Positions 7,993 to 17,130 of a stretch of DNA of 64,000 bases are shown here, in pieces. A model generated the notes under the pieces. The model ran no database searches. It had not been told where the DNA came from and was given only the letters and a program-made list of their open reading frames with translations. Both the position numbers and the translations under genes were made by a program. Positions within the stretch are counted from its first letter, which is position 1; each line of letters begins with the position of its first letter. The stretch lies in the NCBI GenBank assembly GCA_002011475.1, contig MTNP01000049.1:1-64000 (forward strand), read 5' to 3'. The stretch comes from Dehalococcoides sp. JdFR-54. GTDB lineage: Bacteria; Chloroflexota; Dehalococcoidia; JdFR-54.

Positions 7993-10044
7993 ATGACCGG
8001 TTCTGAAGGTATGCGCAACGTCGTTTTGCTCTCTCATAGTGGCGCGGGCAAGACCTCGCTCACCGAGGCGGCATTATTTGCCACCAAAGCCATCACTCGG
8101 TTGGGCAGGGTGGATGAGGGCACCACCACCTCGGACTATGAGCCCGAGGAGATAAAGCGCCACATCAGCATAAGCTTGTCCCCGGTGCCCTGCCACTGGC
8201 AGGGCACCAAAATAAACCTCATTGATACCCCGGGCTATCTGGACTTTTTGGGCGAGGTGGTGGCCGGGATGAGGGTGGCCGAGGCTGCCCTGGTGGTCGT
8301 GTGCGCCGCCTCCGGGGTTGAGGTGGGCACGGAGTTGGTCTGGGGCTATGCCGAGGAGGCCAAGCTCCCCCGGCTCATCATAGTAAATAAGATGGACCGG
8401 GAGAACGCCGATTTCTTCCGCACCCTGGAACAGATCCAAGCCAGCTTCGGCAAGAGGTGCCTGCCCCTACAGTTGCCTATCGGGGCCCAGGACAATTTTC
8501 GGGGGATAATAGACCTGATCCAGAGGCAGGCCCATGACAGCGACCCAGGGGCGGCTATTCCCCAGTCCATGGAGGACCAGGTGGACAGCTTCCGGGAAAG
8601 GTTGGTAGAGGCCGCGGCGGAGCAAGCTGACGACCTGGTCACCAAGTACCTGGAGGGCGAGGCGCTCAGCCCCGAGGAGATAGGCAGGGGGCTCAAGCTG
8701 GGAATCCTCAGTGGCAAGATAGTGCCCGTCCTGGCCGGCTCGGCGCTCAAAGGGATAGGCATATCCCAGCTCCTGGGGGCCGTGGTGGACTATCTGCCCT
8801 CGCCCCAAGACATGGGTGCGGTCAAGGTGGTCACCCCGGATGGCCGCGTGGAGGAGGTGAAGCCCAGCCCCGGAGAACCCCTGGCAGCGGTGGTGTTCAA
8901 GACCAGCGCCGACCCCTATGTGGGCAAGCTCACCTGCTTTCGAGTCTACTCGGGCTCTATATATAGCAACTCTCAGGTTTTCAATGCCACCCGGGGCCAG
9001 GTGGAGCGCATCGGCCAGCTCATGCTATTGCGGGGCAAGATGCAGGAGCCGGTCTCGGAATTGGTGGCCGGGGATATCGGGGCGGTGGCCAAGCTCTCGG
9101 TGACCGCCACCGGGGATACCCTCTCCAGTAAGGAGCGTCCCTGGCTGCTGCCGGCCCCCCGCTTCCCCCCTCCCATCTATCGAAAGGCAATCCATCCCAA
9201 GACCAAGGCCGACCTAGATAAGTTGGGCTCGGCCCTGCTCCGTCTTGCCGAGGAAGACCCCACACTCCAGGTCGTCCGTGACCCCGATACCGGGGAGACG
9301 GTTCTATGCGGCCTGGGCGATGCCCATCTGGAGATCACCGCCGAGAAGCTACAGCGCAAGTTCGGGGTTGAGGTCATCCTGTCCCTGCCCAAGGTAGCTT
9401 ACAAGGAGACTATCTCGGTTCCGGTGAAAGCGGAATACAAGCACAAGAAGCAGACGGGAGGGCATGGTCAGTATGGCCACGTTTTCCTGGAGCTGGAGCC
9501 CCTGCCCCGGGGCAGCGGCGTGGAGTTCGGGGAGCGGATAGTGGGGGGGACGGTGCCCAAGAACTATATCCCGGCGGTGGAGAAGGGGGTATATGAGGCG
9601 GCCCAAGAGGGGGTGCTGGCCCGCTATCCTGTGACCGATGTCAGGGCCACCCTCTACGATGGCAGCTACCACGTGGTGGACTCCTCAGATATCTCCTTCA
9701 AGATAGCCGGGGCCCAGGCCTTCAAGAAGGGATTGAGCCAAGGGCAGCCCGTGCTTTTGGAGCCCATAATGAAGCTGAAGGTCATCGTGCCCGAGGGCTT
9801 CACCGGCGACATAATGAGCGACCTCAACGCCAAGCAGGCCCGGGTGCAGGGCATGTACCCGGAGGGCGCCTTCAACGTCATCGAGGCCGAGGTGCCCATG
9901 GCCGAGGTGCTGAACTATGCCATCGACCTGCGGTCGCTGACCCAGGGGCGGGGCAGGTACACTATGGAGTTCAGCCACTACGAGGAGGTGCCAGCCCACC
10001 TGGCCCAGAGGATTATGGAATCCAGGGAGAAAGAGAGGTCCTAG
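7993..10044 (+). CDS. Elongation factor G-like translational GTPase (EF-G paralogue), 683 aa
   Basis: A translational GTPase with the full EF-G domain order. G1 is SHSGAGKTSL (about residues 14-23), the G3 motif is DTPGYLDF (about 77-84) and G4 is NKMD (about 131-134). Domains II-V follow, including the GGHGQYGHVFLELEP domain IV signature and the YTMEFSHYEEVP C terminus. The unusual G1 and the RHISISLSP segment in place of RGITI point to the EF-G-like (type II, fusA2-like) group rather than the main translocase. Such paralogues may act in recycling or stress, which is not proven here. It ends in a strong terminator and appears monocistronic. Confidence 0.88.
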   Translation: MTGSEGMRNVVLLSHSGAGKTSLTEAALFATKAITRLGRVDEGTTTSDYEPEEIKRHISISLSPVPCHWQGTKINLIDTPGYLDFLGEVVAGMRVAEAALVVVCAASGVEVGTELVWGYAEEAKLPRLIIVNKMDRENADFFRTLEQIQASFGKRCLPLQLPIGAQDNFRGIIDLIQRQAHDSDPGAAIPQSMEDQVDSFRERLVEAAAEQADDLVTKYLEGEALSPEEIGRGLKLGILSGKIVPVLAGSALKGIGISQLLGAVVDYLPSPQDMGAVKVVTPDGRVEEVKPSPGEPLAAVVFKTSADPYVGKLTCFRVYSGSIYSNSQVFNATRGQVERIGQLMLLRGKMQEPVSELVAGDIGAVAKLSVTATGDTLSSKERPWLLPAPRFPPPIYRKAIHPKTKADLDKLGSALLRLAEEDPTLQVVRDPDTGETVLCGLGDAHLEITAEKLQRKFGVEVILSLPKVAYKETISVPVKAEYKHKKQTGGHGQYGHVFLELEPLPRGSGVEFGERIVGGTVPKNYIPAVEKGVYEAAQEGVLARYPVTDVRATLYDGSYHVVDSSDISFKIAGAQAFKKGLSQGQPVLLEPIMKLKVIVPEGFTGDIMSDLNAKQARVQGMYPEGAFNVIEAEVPMAEVLNYAIDLRSLTQGRGRYTMEFSHYEEVPAHLAQRIMESREKERS

Positions 10045-10071
10045 GCCGACCGGCTTAGGTGGCTATGGCGA

Positions 10072-10103
10072 GGCCCAGCGCCGCTGGGGCGCTGGGCCTT
10101 TTT
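10072..10103 (+). terminator. Rho-independent terminator after the EF-G-like gene
   Basis: GGCCCAGCGCC pairs with GGCGCTGGGCC across a 4-base loop and is followed by TTTTT (10099-10103). It is a textbook intrinsic terminator, 28 bases after the stop codon. Confidence 0.92.
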
Positions 10104-10137
10104 CGACCTGGGGGGTTAGGCCCGTAATAGAAGGCAT

Positions 10138-10146
10138 TGCTATGAT
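10138..10146 (+). promoter_or_regulatory. Extended -10 promoter for cysK (TGCTATGAT)
   Basis: TG at 10138-10139, one base, then TATGAT at 10141-10146. No -35 is evident. It lies between the EF-G terminator and the cysK ribosome site (TAGGAGGT). Confidence 0.55.
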
Positions 10147-10176
10147 TTAGATATGGATTTCGGATAGGAGGTCAAG

Positions 10177-11103
10177 ATGGGTGGGATTGCCCGAGATGTT
10201 ACCCAGCTTATCGGCAACACGCCCCTGGTGAGGCTCAATAGGGTGAGCCAGGGGGCGGTGGCGGAGGTGGTGGCCAAGCTGGAGTCCTTCAACCCCTGTG
10301 GCAGCGTCAAGGACCGTATCGGCGTCTCCATGATCGAGGCTGCGGAAAGGGAGGGGCTCATCGGCCCTGATTCGGTCATCATCGAGCCCACCAGCGGCAA
10401 CACCGGCATCGCCCTGGCCTTTGTCTGCGCCGCCCGGGGGTATCGCCTCATCCTCACCATGCCCGATACCATGTCCCTGGAGCGGCGCCTGCTCCTGGCC
10501 GCCCTGGGCGCCGAGCTGGTGCTCACCCCCGGCGCCCAGGGGATGCGGGGGGCGGTGGCGGAGGCGGAAAGGCTGGTAGCCAGCACCCCTAAGGCCCTGA
10601 TGCCTCAGCAGTTCAAAAACCCGGCCAATCCGGAGATCCACCGCCGCACCACCGCCGAGGAGATCTGGCAGGATACCGGGGGCAAGGTCGATATCCTAGT
10701 GTCTGGGGTGGGCACGGGGGGCACCATAACCGGTGTGGCCGAGGTGATCAAGGCACGCAAGCCGGATTTCCGGGCCATCGCCGTGGAGCCCCAGGATTCA
10801 CCGGTGCTCTCCGGGGGAAAGGCCGCCCCCCACAAAATTCAGGGGATCGGGGCCGGATTTGTGCCCGATGTGCTCCGCCTGGAACTGGTGGACGAGATCA
10901 TTCAGGTGAGCAACGAGGCCGCCCGAGATATGGCCCGGCGGCTGGCCCGGGAGGAGGGCCTGTTAGTGGGCATTTCCTCCGGGGCGGCAGCCTGGGCGGC
11001 CCTGGAGGTGGCCAAAAGGGCGGAAAATCGAGGCAAGCTCCTGGTGGTGATCCTGCCCGATACCGGCGAGCGCTACCTGAGCACCTGGCTTTTCCAGGAC
11101 TAG
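10177..11103 (+). CDS. cysK: Cysteine synthase A (O-acetylserine sulfhydrylase), 308 aa
   Basis: PLP-dependent fold-type II enzyme that makes cysteine from O-acetylserine and sulfide. The PLP lysine lies in NPCGSVKDR at about residue 45. The substrate-binding loop is [10 protein letters not shown] (about 71-80) and the phosphate-binding glycine loop is [10 protein letters not shown] (about 178-187). [13 protein letters not shown] near the C terminus is typical. Length is normal. A strong TAGGAGGT ribosome site precedes the ATG. No cysE is adjacent. The gene ends 16 bases before the convergent end of the flox operon. Confidence 0.95.
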   Translation: MGGIARDVTQLIGNTPLVRLNRVSQGAVAEVVAKLESFNPCGSVKDRIGVSMIEAAEREGLIGPDSVIIEPTSGNTGIALAFVCAARGYRLILTMPDTMSLERRLLLAALGAELVLTPGAQGMRGAVAEAERLVASTPKALMPQQFKNPANPEIHRRTTAEEIWQDTGGKVDILVSGVGTGGTITGVAEVIKARKPDFRAIAVEPQDSPVLSGGKAAPHKIQGIGAGFVPDVLRLELVDEIIQVSNEAARDMARRLAREEGLLVGISSGAAAWAALEVAKRAENRGKLLVVILPDTGERYLSTWLFQD

Positions 11104-11119
11104 GGGGCCTCGATGTTGC

Positions 11120-11980
11120 CTAGCCCACCTCTTCCAGAAATTGGGATATCTGCTGGAAGGTGAACACCGGGCCATCCTTGCACACATATCGGTCGCCCAC
11201 ATTGCAGCGGGCACACTTGCCCAGGCCACACTTCATCTTGTTCTCCAGGGTGGTCACTATCTGGTGATCCTCGAAGCCCAGCCCCTTGAGGCGCTCCAGA
11301 GTGAAACGAATCATGATGGGCGGCCCGCAGATGATGGCCACGGTGTTCTCTGGGGAGGGCGCTAGCTCAGTGACCACATCGGGGACCAGAGCCACTCGGC
11401 CCGTCCACCCTTCATCCCCCCGATCCACGGTGAGCACCAGCTCCGTGTCGGGGGACCGGGCCCAGGCATCGAACTCGTTCTGGAAGACCAGGTCCCGAGG
11501 GGTGCGCGCCCCGTTGATGATGGTGAGCCTCTGGTAGTCGGCGCGGTGGTCCACGATGGTGTTGATCACCGGCCTCAAGGGGGCCATGCCGATGCCGCCA
11601 CCGATGATGAGGATGTGCCGGCCCCGGTAGTCCTCCAGGGGGAAGAAGTTGCCCAGGGGGCCGCGTACCCCCAGGGTGTCGCCGGGCTCCAGCTCGTGGA
11701 GGCCGGCGGTCACCGTGCCCACGCGCCGGATGGCGAACTCCAGCCCCTCATCCCGATAGGCCACCGAGCTTATGCCGAAGGGGGCCTCCCCGATGCCGAA
11801 AGCGGAGACGAAGGCGAACTGCCCTGGCTTATACTGGAAGCCTTTCCTGACCTCCGGGTCGAGGAGCTCTACATTCAAGAGCTTGGTATCCGGGGTAAGG
11901 TCCAGGGTCCACTTCAGGGTGGCCAGGTGGGGCAAGAAGGGGTTGACCCCCGGAATGGCCAGCTCTATCCTCTCAGCCAA
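11120..11980 (-). CDS. floxA: FloxA-like NAD(P)/FAD oxidoreductase subunit, 286 aa
   Basis: Ferredoxin-NADP reductase fold related to anaerobic sulfite reductase subunit B and hydrogenase gamma subunits. An FAD-binding barrel comes first. GGGIGMAPLRP (about residues 128-138) is the pyridine-nucleotide loop, and the C terminus carries a CGLGKCARCNVGDRYVC cluster for a 2Fe-2S centre. In the FloxABCD-HdrABC complex this subunit takes electrons from NADH. It is the last gene of the operon, three bases after floxB. It could be called AsrB-like on its own, but the seven-gene context decides the name. Confidence 0.85.
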   Translation of the reverse strand: MAERIELAIPGVNPFLPHLATLKWTLDLTPDTKLLNVELLDPEVRKGFQYKPGQFAFVSAFGIGEAPFGISSVAYRDEGLEFAIRRVGTVTAGLHELEPGDTLGVRGPLGNFFPLEDYRGRHILIIGGGIGMAPLRPVINTIVDHRADYQRLTIINGARTPRDLVFQNEFDAWARSPDTELVLTVDRGDEGWTGRVALVPDVVTELAPSPENTVAIICGPPIMIRFTLERLKGLGFEDHQIVTTLENKMKCGLGKCARCNVGDRYVCKDGPVFTFQQISQFLEEVG

Positions 11981-11983
11981 TCT

Positions 11984-12994
11984 TTATGCCTCCTCCGGGA
12001 TGGCGGGTACCTGGGCCAGCCTCTGGACATCGGCCATCACCTCTCGGATATCGATGTTCACCGGACAATGGACCACGCAGCGGCCGCAGCCCACGCAGGC
12101 CACCGGGCCGAACTCCTGGGGGAAGTAGAGTAATTTATGGGCAAAGCGCTGCCGCAGGCGCAGGCCCTTCTCGGCCCTGGGGTCGAAGCCCCCGGCCAGC
12201 CTGGTGAACCCTGCCGACTGGCAGCTCTCCCAGGTCCGGATGCGCTCGATGCGGCCCTTATTGTCGTAGTCGCGGATATCGAAGCAGTAGCAGGTGGGAC
12301 AGACATAGGCACAGATGTGGCAATGGATGCAGCGGTCGGCCAGCCGGCTCCAATACATGGCTTGGAAAGTGCGGCGCATAGCCTCCACCAGGTGCTCTAT
12401 GGGAAGGGGCTCCGGATGGGTCACGGGCTGAGGCCCCCTTTCCGTCTCGGAGAGGGTTGCTCCCTGGAGCAGCCCCTTACCCTTGTCGGTGACGGCATCG
12501 ACTATATAGCCGTCCTCCGTCGGGAGGAGCAATATATCCATATCGGAGGCATCTTGAGGGCCTAGGCCGAAGGTGGTGCAGAAGCAGGTGGGACTGGGCT
12601 GAGTGCAGGCCATACCCACCAAGATCAGCTTCTGGCGGCGCTGGGCATAAAAGGCATCGGTGGGGCTGCTCAGGTAGGGCAAGTCAGTGATTTTGAGGCC
12701 CCGGGCATCGCAGGGGCGGATGCCGAAGAGCACCGTTTCCCTCTCGATGGTGGCGGGCACCAGCTCCGTCTGGCCGTCCTTGCGCCCCACGGTGAACAGG
12801 ACATCAGTGGCCGGGAAGACCACCTCCTTTGGGGAGAGGCTGCTATTGGTATAGTCCAAGGCGATTTCTGCCCCATGGCTTATGGGCTGGAAGAGCACCA
12901 TGCCCTCGACCGCCCTGGGCGCCACCAGGAGACGGGTCTCCGCAAGGCCCTGGAGCCAGGGGAGCAGGTCTTCCCGCCTCAGGAACTGGCCCAT
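11984..12994 (-). CDS. floxB: FloxB-like 4Fe-4S dicluster subunit, 336 aa
   Basis: The N-terminal two-thirds resembles AsrA/hydrogenase beta-type iron-sulfur proteins (LLVAPRAVEGMVLF, IRPCDARGLKITD). The C terminus has two 4Fe-4S motifs, CIHCHICAYVCPTCYC and CVGCGRCVVHCP. It should pass electrons between the flavin subunit and the Hdr core in the cytoplasm. The start is placed at ATG 12994 (MGQFLRRED), 16 bases inside the end of floxC. The frame is open upstream but there it only shadows floxC. Translational coupling with floxC is likely. Confidence 0.85.
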   Translation of the reverse strand: MGQFLRREDLLPWLQGLAETRLLVAPRAVEGMVLFQPISHGAEIALDYTNSSLSPKEVVFPATDVLFTVGRKDGQTELVPATIERETVLFGIRPCDARGLKITDLPYLSSPTDAFYAQRRQKLILVGMACTQPSPTCFCTTFGLGPQDASDMDILLLPTEDGYIVDAVTDKGKGLLQGATLSETERGPQPVTHPEPLPIEHLVEAMRRTFQAMYWSRLADRCIHCHICAYVCPTCYCFDIRDYDNKGRIERIRTWESCQSAGFTRLAGGFDPRAEKGLRLRQRFAHKLLYFPQEFGPVACVGCGRCVVHCPVNIDIREVMADVQRLAQVPAIPEEA

Positions 12995-13857
12995 TCCCCC
13001 ACCCCCAGCTTCTCGTCCCTGACGAAGGTGGCCAGAGGGAAGAGGGCCTCGGCGGTCATGCCGGGGCGGAAGTTGAAGAGCTGGGCCACCTCCCAGGCCA
13101 GCTTGTGATTCAAGAGGTCGAGGCGGATGTCCACAGGGCACGCCCGGCGGCAGGCCTGACACTCGATACAGCGCCCCGCCAAGTGGAAGGCGCGGATGGT
13201 ATGCCACATCCAGTTCTGGGGGGCATCGATCCTGATGCCCACCCACTCCGGCTCCAGCCGCTCCACGAAGCATTCGGTGCACTGACACCCCGGGCAGGCC
13301 TGGCGACAGGCGTAGCAGCGGATGCAGCGCTCAAACTCCCGCCTCCAGAACTGGCAGCGCTCCTCCGGGGGCATCCTCTCCAAATCCTCCACCTCGGGGA
13401 GGGGTGGGGCGGGGGCTGGTGCCCCCTCTGCCACCGGCTCGCCCACTAGGTAATCGTAGACCACCGGGTTGCGATCGGTGCAGGCCTGGCAGGCGGGCAG
13501 CAACTGCCGGCCCTTGACCCCCCACTGCCTCCCCACTACGCCGGGGCAGACCACCCCAATGATGTACACTTTGTCCCGCTCTATCTGATGTTCGCCGTGG
13601 AGCAGGTTTATGGCCCGGGAATCGCAGGGCTTGACCACTACGGCGATATTCTCGGCCCTGTGGTGGAGCAGATAGGTGGCCAGATTGTGGCCACAGGTCT
13701 CATCGAAGATGAGCCTGTCCACCTCGGCGGCCTCATAAATGAAGGCGGGACGGGCGTTTATGCCATCGGTGCCCGTCTCGTAGCCGATGACACACTTTAC
13801 GGCGCCGGTTTCCAGGAGTTCTCGGGCCTTATCCCTGATGGCCTGGCTCAGGTCCAT
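12979..13857 (-). CDS. floxC: FloxC-like iron-sulfur subunit, 292 aa
   Basis: The N-terminal part (KCVIGYETGTDGINARP, VVVKPCDSRAINLL) resembles the FrhB/FdhB-type coenzyme F420 dehydrogenase beta family. The C-terminal part has two 4Fe-4S clusters, CIRCYACRQACPGCQCTEC and CIECQACRRACP. By analogy with Desulfovibrio FloxC it links FloxB and FloxD to HdrA. The start at ATG 13857 overlaps the floxD stop by one base. A long linker rich in Ala and Pro lies near residue 155. F420 use is not implied. Confidence 0.82.
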   Translation of the reverse strand: MDLSQAIRDKARELLETGAVKCVIGYETGTDGINARPAFIYEAAEVDRLIFDETCGHNLATYLLHHRAENIAVVVKPCDSRAINLLHGEHQIERDKVYIIGVVCPGVVGRQWGVKGRQLLPACQACTDRNPVVYDYLVGEPVAEGAPAPAPPLPEVEDLERMPPEERCQFWRREFERCIRCYACRQACPGCQCTECFVERLEPEWVGIRIDAPQNWMWHTIRAFHLAGRCIECQACRRACPVDIRLDLLNHKLAWEVAQLFNFRPGMTAEALFPLATFVRDEKLGVGEWASS

Positions 13858-14273
13858 TACGACTGCCCCCCGACAGCCTGGCACGGGCCCAGGCGGGCCA
13901 CCTGCTCGGTGAAATCGGTTACCAGTTGGGTGAAGCGCTTGCCCTCGGAGGCGGACACCCATTCCAGGCGGATGCGCTCCGGCTCGATGCCCAGGAACTC
14001 CAGGAGCAGGTGCAGCAGGGCGTAGCGGCGCCGGGCATGGTAGTTGCCCTCGGCGTAGTGGCAGTCGCCGGGGTGGCAGCCGGCCACCAGCACCCCGTCG
14101 GCGCCCTCCTGGAAGGCCTTGGCCACAAACAAGGGGTCCAGCCGCCCTGTGCAGGGGACGCGGATGATGCGGATATTGGGCGGGTAGCTCATGCGGCTGG
14201 TGCCGGCCATATCGGCGCCGGCATAGCTGCACCAGTTGCACAGGAAACCGATTATCCGGGGCTGGTAGCTCAT
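13857..14273 (-). CDS. floxD: FloxD/MvhD-like 2Fe-2S subunit, 138 aa
   Basis: Small MvhD-type protein with conserved cysteines in FLCNWCSYAGAD (residues about 10-21), VPCTGRLDP (about 39-47) and VAGCHPGDCHY (about 63-73). This pattern is known from the delta subunit of F420-non-reducing hydrogenase and from FloxD, where a 2Fe-2S cluster hands electrons to HdrA. The ATG overlaps the hdrA stop codon (ATGA), so the two are tightly coupled. Confidence 0.9.
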   Translation of the reverse strand: MSYQPRIIGFLCNWCSYAGADMAGTSRMSYPPNIRIIRVPCTGRLDPLFVAKAFQEGADGVLVAGCHPGDCHYAEGNYHARRRYALLHLLLEFLGIEPERIRLEWVSASEGKRFTQLVTDFTEQVARLGPCQAVGGQS

Positions 14274-16270
14274 CGGGTCAGGGCCTTCACCTGGGCCAGT
14301 AGTTGCTCGTTGCTAAAGCCGCGCAGGTTCATGGCGCCGGGCCGGCAGGCAGAGACGCACAGCCCGCAGCCCTTGCACAGGCCCTCGTTTATCCTGACCA
14401 CGATGCGCCCATCGCGGAGGGTTTCCGTGTCTATGGCCTTGAAGGGGCAAACCTGCTGGCAGAGGAGGCAGCCCACGCATTTCACGGCGTTTACATTGGC
14501 CACCATAGGCTCCAGGGCCAGGGTGTCCTTGCTGAGCAGGCCACAGACCTTGGCAGCGGCGGCGCTGCCCTGGGCCACCGAGTCAGGGATGTCCATAGGG
14601 CCCATGGCCGTGCCCGCCAGAAACACGCCGTCGGTCATGGTCTCCACAGGGCGCAGCTTGGGGTGGGCCTCCACCAGGAAGCTGTGGACATCGTAGCTGA
14701 TGTGGAGGGTCTGGGCCAGCTCGATGGCCCCCTCGCTGGGCTCGATGCCTGTGGCCAGCACCACCAGGTCGGCGGCGATCTGGACGGGGCGCCCCATAAG
14801 GGAATCCTCGCCCCAGACTATGAGCTTGCCCTTTTCGGGGTAGGTCTTGGATACCCGGCCCCGGATATATACGGTGCCCGCCTCCTCCTGAGCCCGGCGC
14901 ACGAACTCCTCATAGTTCTTGCCCCCGGCCCTGATATCTATGTAAAAGATGTAGCTCTGGACCTCGGGGTCGTGCTCCTTGAGCATGATGGACTGCTTGG
15001 CCAGGTACATACAGCATACCTTGCTGCAATAGGGCCTGCCTACGGAGTCGTCCCGGGAGCCCACACAACTGATGAAGACCACCGTCTTGGGTGGCTGGCC
15101 GTCGGAGGGGCGGGTCACCTCCCCCAGGGTGGGCCCCGAGGCGCTCATCAGGCGTTCCAGCTGGAGGCTGGTGATGACGTCAGGGTAACGGCCGCCCCCG
15201 TATTCGCCGTAGACGCTGTGGTCGAAGGTCTTGTAGCCGGTGGCCACTACGATGGCCCCGAACTCCTCGGTGATCATCTCGTCCCGCTGCTCCCAGTCGA
15301 TGGCCCCCACGGGACACAGCTTCTCGCAGATGCGACATTCCGGAGGTTTTTTGCCCTCGGCCCCCGCCCTCTGCCACTCCAGATATTGCTGGTAGCGGCA
15401 GTGCTCCCGGTCGATGACTGGCTTGCCGGGCACGGCCTGGGCGAAGGGGATATAGATGGCGGTGCGCTGGCCCACGCCCATATCGAACTCGGAGGGGGCC
15501 CGGGCGGGGCATTTCTGCCAGCAGATGCCGCAGCCGAGGCACTTATCGTGGTCTACGTGGCGCGCCTTCTGGAGGATGTCCGCCTCGAAATTGCCCACAA
15601 ATCCCCGCACCTCCTTCACCTCGGCATAGGTGAGGAGGCGGATACGGGGGTGCTGGCCCACCTCTACCATCTTCGGGGTGAGGATGCAGGCGGAGCAGTC
15701 CAGGGTGGGGAAGGTCTTGTCCAACTGGGCCATGCGGCCCCCGATGCTGGGGGTGCGCTCCACCAGGACAACCTCGAAGCCGGCATTGGCGATATCCAGG
15801 GCGCACTGGATGCCGGCGATGCCGCCGCCGATGACCAGGGCCCGCTTGGTGACGCCGATCTGGCGGGCGAATAGGGGCTGGGCCCTGGCCACCTTGGCCA
15901 CCGCCGCCCTGATCAGGTCGATGGCCTTGACGGTGGCGGCCTCCCTTTGGTCGCCGTGGACCCAGCTGGCATGCTCCCTGAGGTTGGCCATCTCCAGCAG
16001 ATAGGGGTTGAGCCCGGCACTGGCCACCGTATTGCGGAAGGTATTCTCGTGCATCCGCGGGGAGCAGGCGCCGATGACCACCCGATTCAGCCTATGCTCC
16101 TGGATGGCCTCGCGGAGGGAACGCTGGCCCACCTCGCTACAGGTGTATTCATTGTCTTCGGCATGAACCACCATGGGCAGCTTTTGGGCCTCCGCCACCA
16201 CCCGAGGGATGTCCACGGTGCCGGCGATGTTGCTGCCACAATGACAGATGAAGACGCCGATCCTGGCCAT
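14270..16270 (-). CDS. hdrA: Heterodisulfide reductase subunit A (HdrA), 666 aa
   Basis: The bifurcating flavoprotein of the complex. The N-terminal CHCGSNIAG motif is followed by ACSPRMHENTFRN. The FAD Rossmann loop is GGGIAGIQCALD (about residues 148-159). The HdrA signature LDKTFPTLDCSACILTPK follows at about 184. Several 4Fe-4S motifs are present: CLGCGICWQKCP in the middle, and CVGCLLCQQVCP and CKGCGLCVSACRPG at the C terminus. It should split electron pairs between ferredoxin and the HdrBC disulfide site. Length is that of a single-unit HdrA. It lies two bases after hdrB. Not a fused or selenocysteine form. Confidence 0.95.
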   Translation of the reverse strand: MARIGVFICHCGSNIAGTVDIPRVVAEAQKLPMVVHAEDNEYTCSEVGQRSLREAIQEHRLNRVVIGACSPRMHENTFRNTVASAGLNPYLLEMANLREHASWVHGDQREAATVKAIDLIRAAVAKVARAQPLFARQIGVTKRALVIGGGIAGIQCALDIANAGFEVVLVERTPSIGGRMAQLDKTFPTLDCSACILTPKMVEVGQHPRIRLLTYAEVKEVRGFVGNFEADILQKARHVDHDKCLGCGICWQKCPARAPSEFDMGVGQRTAIYIPFAQAVPGKPVIDREHCRYQQYLEWQRAGAEGKKPPECRICEKLCPVGAIDWEQRDEMITEEFGAIVVATGYKTFDHSVYGEYGGGRYPDVITSLQLERLMSASGPTLGEVTRPSDGQPPKTVVFISCVGSRDDSVGRPYCSKVCCMYLAKQSIMLKEHDPEVQSYIFYIDIRAGGKNYEEFVRRAQEEAGTVYIRGRVSKTYPEKGKLIVWGEDSLMGRPVQIAADLVVLATGIEPSEGAIELAQTLHISYDVHSFLVEAHPKLRPVETMTDGVFLAGTAMGPMDIPDSVAQGSAAAAKVCGLLSKDTLALEPMVANVNAVKCVGCLLCQQVCPFKAIDTETLRDGRIVVRINEGLCKGCGLCVSACRPGAMNLRGFSNEQLLAQVKALTR

Positions 16271-16272
16271 GA

Positions 16273-17130
16273 CTAAGCCAGCCCCTTCCCCCGAAGTAAA
16301 GGCATGGCATCTACAAAATGCTTGTTTATGTGCAGCTCCTTGGGCGAAAACCCGAGGGCCAGGCCCAGGAGCTGGGTGAAATAGAGGACGGGGATTTGAA
16401 AATCGTCCTTGAAAACGGATTTCATATTCAACTGCTGCATATCCAGGTTGCTATGGCACATGGGGCAGGCCACGGCCAGGCAGTCGGCCCCGGCGCCCCT
16501 GGCCTGCGCCAGGATGCGATGGGAGAGCTTGAGCACGATATCGCGCCGGGCGAAAGGCATGCCGGCCCCACAACACTCCGTCTTGAAGGCCCACTCCACG
16601 GTTTCGGCCCCCGCCCTGTGCATCAGGCCATCCATCACCTGGGGGTTGTCCTCGTCGTCGAAATGGGTGATGTCTGTGGGGCGCACCAGGAGACAGCCAT
16701 AATAGCAAGCCACCCTCAGGCCGCGGAGGGGCCTGGCGATGGGGATGTCCCTGGCATCCAGCACCTGCAGCAGGTGCCACACCTGGGTGGTGTTCTTGCA
16801 TTCCCGTTCTATGAGGCTACTGATCTCTCGCAGCTTGGCCTCGTCCTCCAGCTCGTGGGCGGCGAAGCGTAGCCGGGAGTAGCACATGGCGCAGGCCACC
16901 ACCAGGGGCAGGCCAGTGGCCTCGGCTATGGCCAGCTCCCGGGCGGGGAGGGCCACCGCCAGCCTGCGGTCCAGGGAGTGGGCCGAGGAGGCCCCACAGC
17001 AGGCCCATTCCTTCAGTTCCTGAAGCTCTATGTCCAGCCTGCGGCACACCTGGCGGGTAGAGACGTCATACTCCCTGGCGGTACCCTGGAGGGCACAACC
17101 GGGGTAGTAGGCATAGGAGCTAGCCGACAT
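16273..17130 (-). CDS. hdrB: Heterodisulfide reductase subunit B (HdrB), 285 aa
   Basis: Two CCG domains that carry the non-cubane 4Fe-4S clusters of the disulfide site: YYPGCALQG with WACCGASSAH in the N half, and YYGCLLVRP with TECCGAGMPF and ACPMCHSNLD in the C half. It reduces a heterodisulfide or a related thiol carrier. No DsrC gene is in the window, so the physiological partner is unknown. Its start overlaps the hdrC stop by one base (TGATG). Confidence 0.93.
   Translation of the reverse strand: MSASSYAYYPGCALQGTAREYDVSTRQVCRRLDIELQELKEWACCGASSAHSLDRRLAVALPARELAIAEATGLPLVVACAMCYSRLRFAAHELEDEAKLREISSLIERECKNTTQVWHLLQVLDARDIPIARPLRGLRVACYYGCLLVRPTDITHFDDEDNPQVMDGLMHRAGAETVEWAFKTECCGAGMPFARRDIVLKLSHRILAQARGAGADCLAVACPMCHSNLDMQQLNMKSVFKDDFQIPVLYFTQLLGLALGFSPKELHINKHFVDAMPLLRGKGLA

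Noticed and set aside
12995-13288. Upstream extension of the floxB frame
   Set aside because: The first 98 codons only overlap floxC in another frame and lack similarity. The true start is ATG 12994.
14303-15874. Long open frame (523 codons) on the plus strand, opposite hdrA
   Set aside because: It is a shadow of the high-GC hdrA codons. The translation is rich in Gly, His and Leu without domains, and it has no ribosome site.
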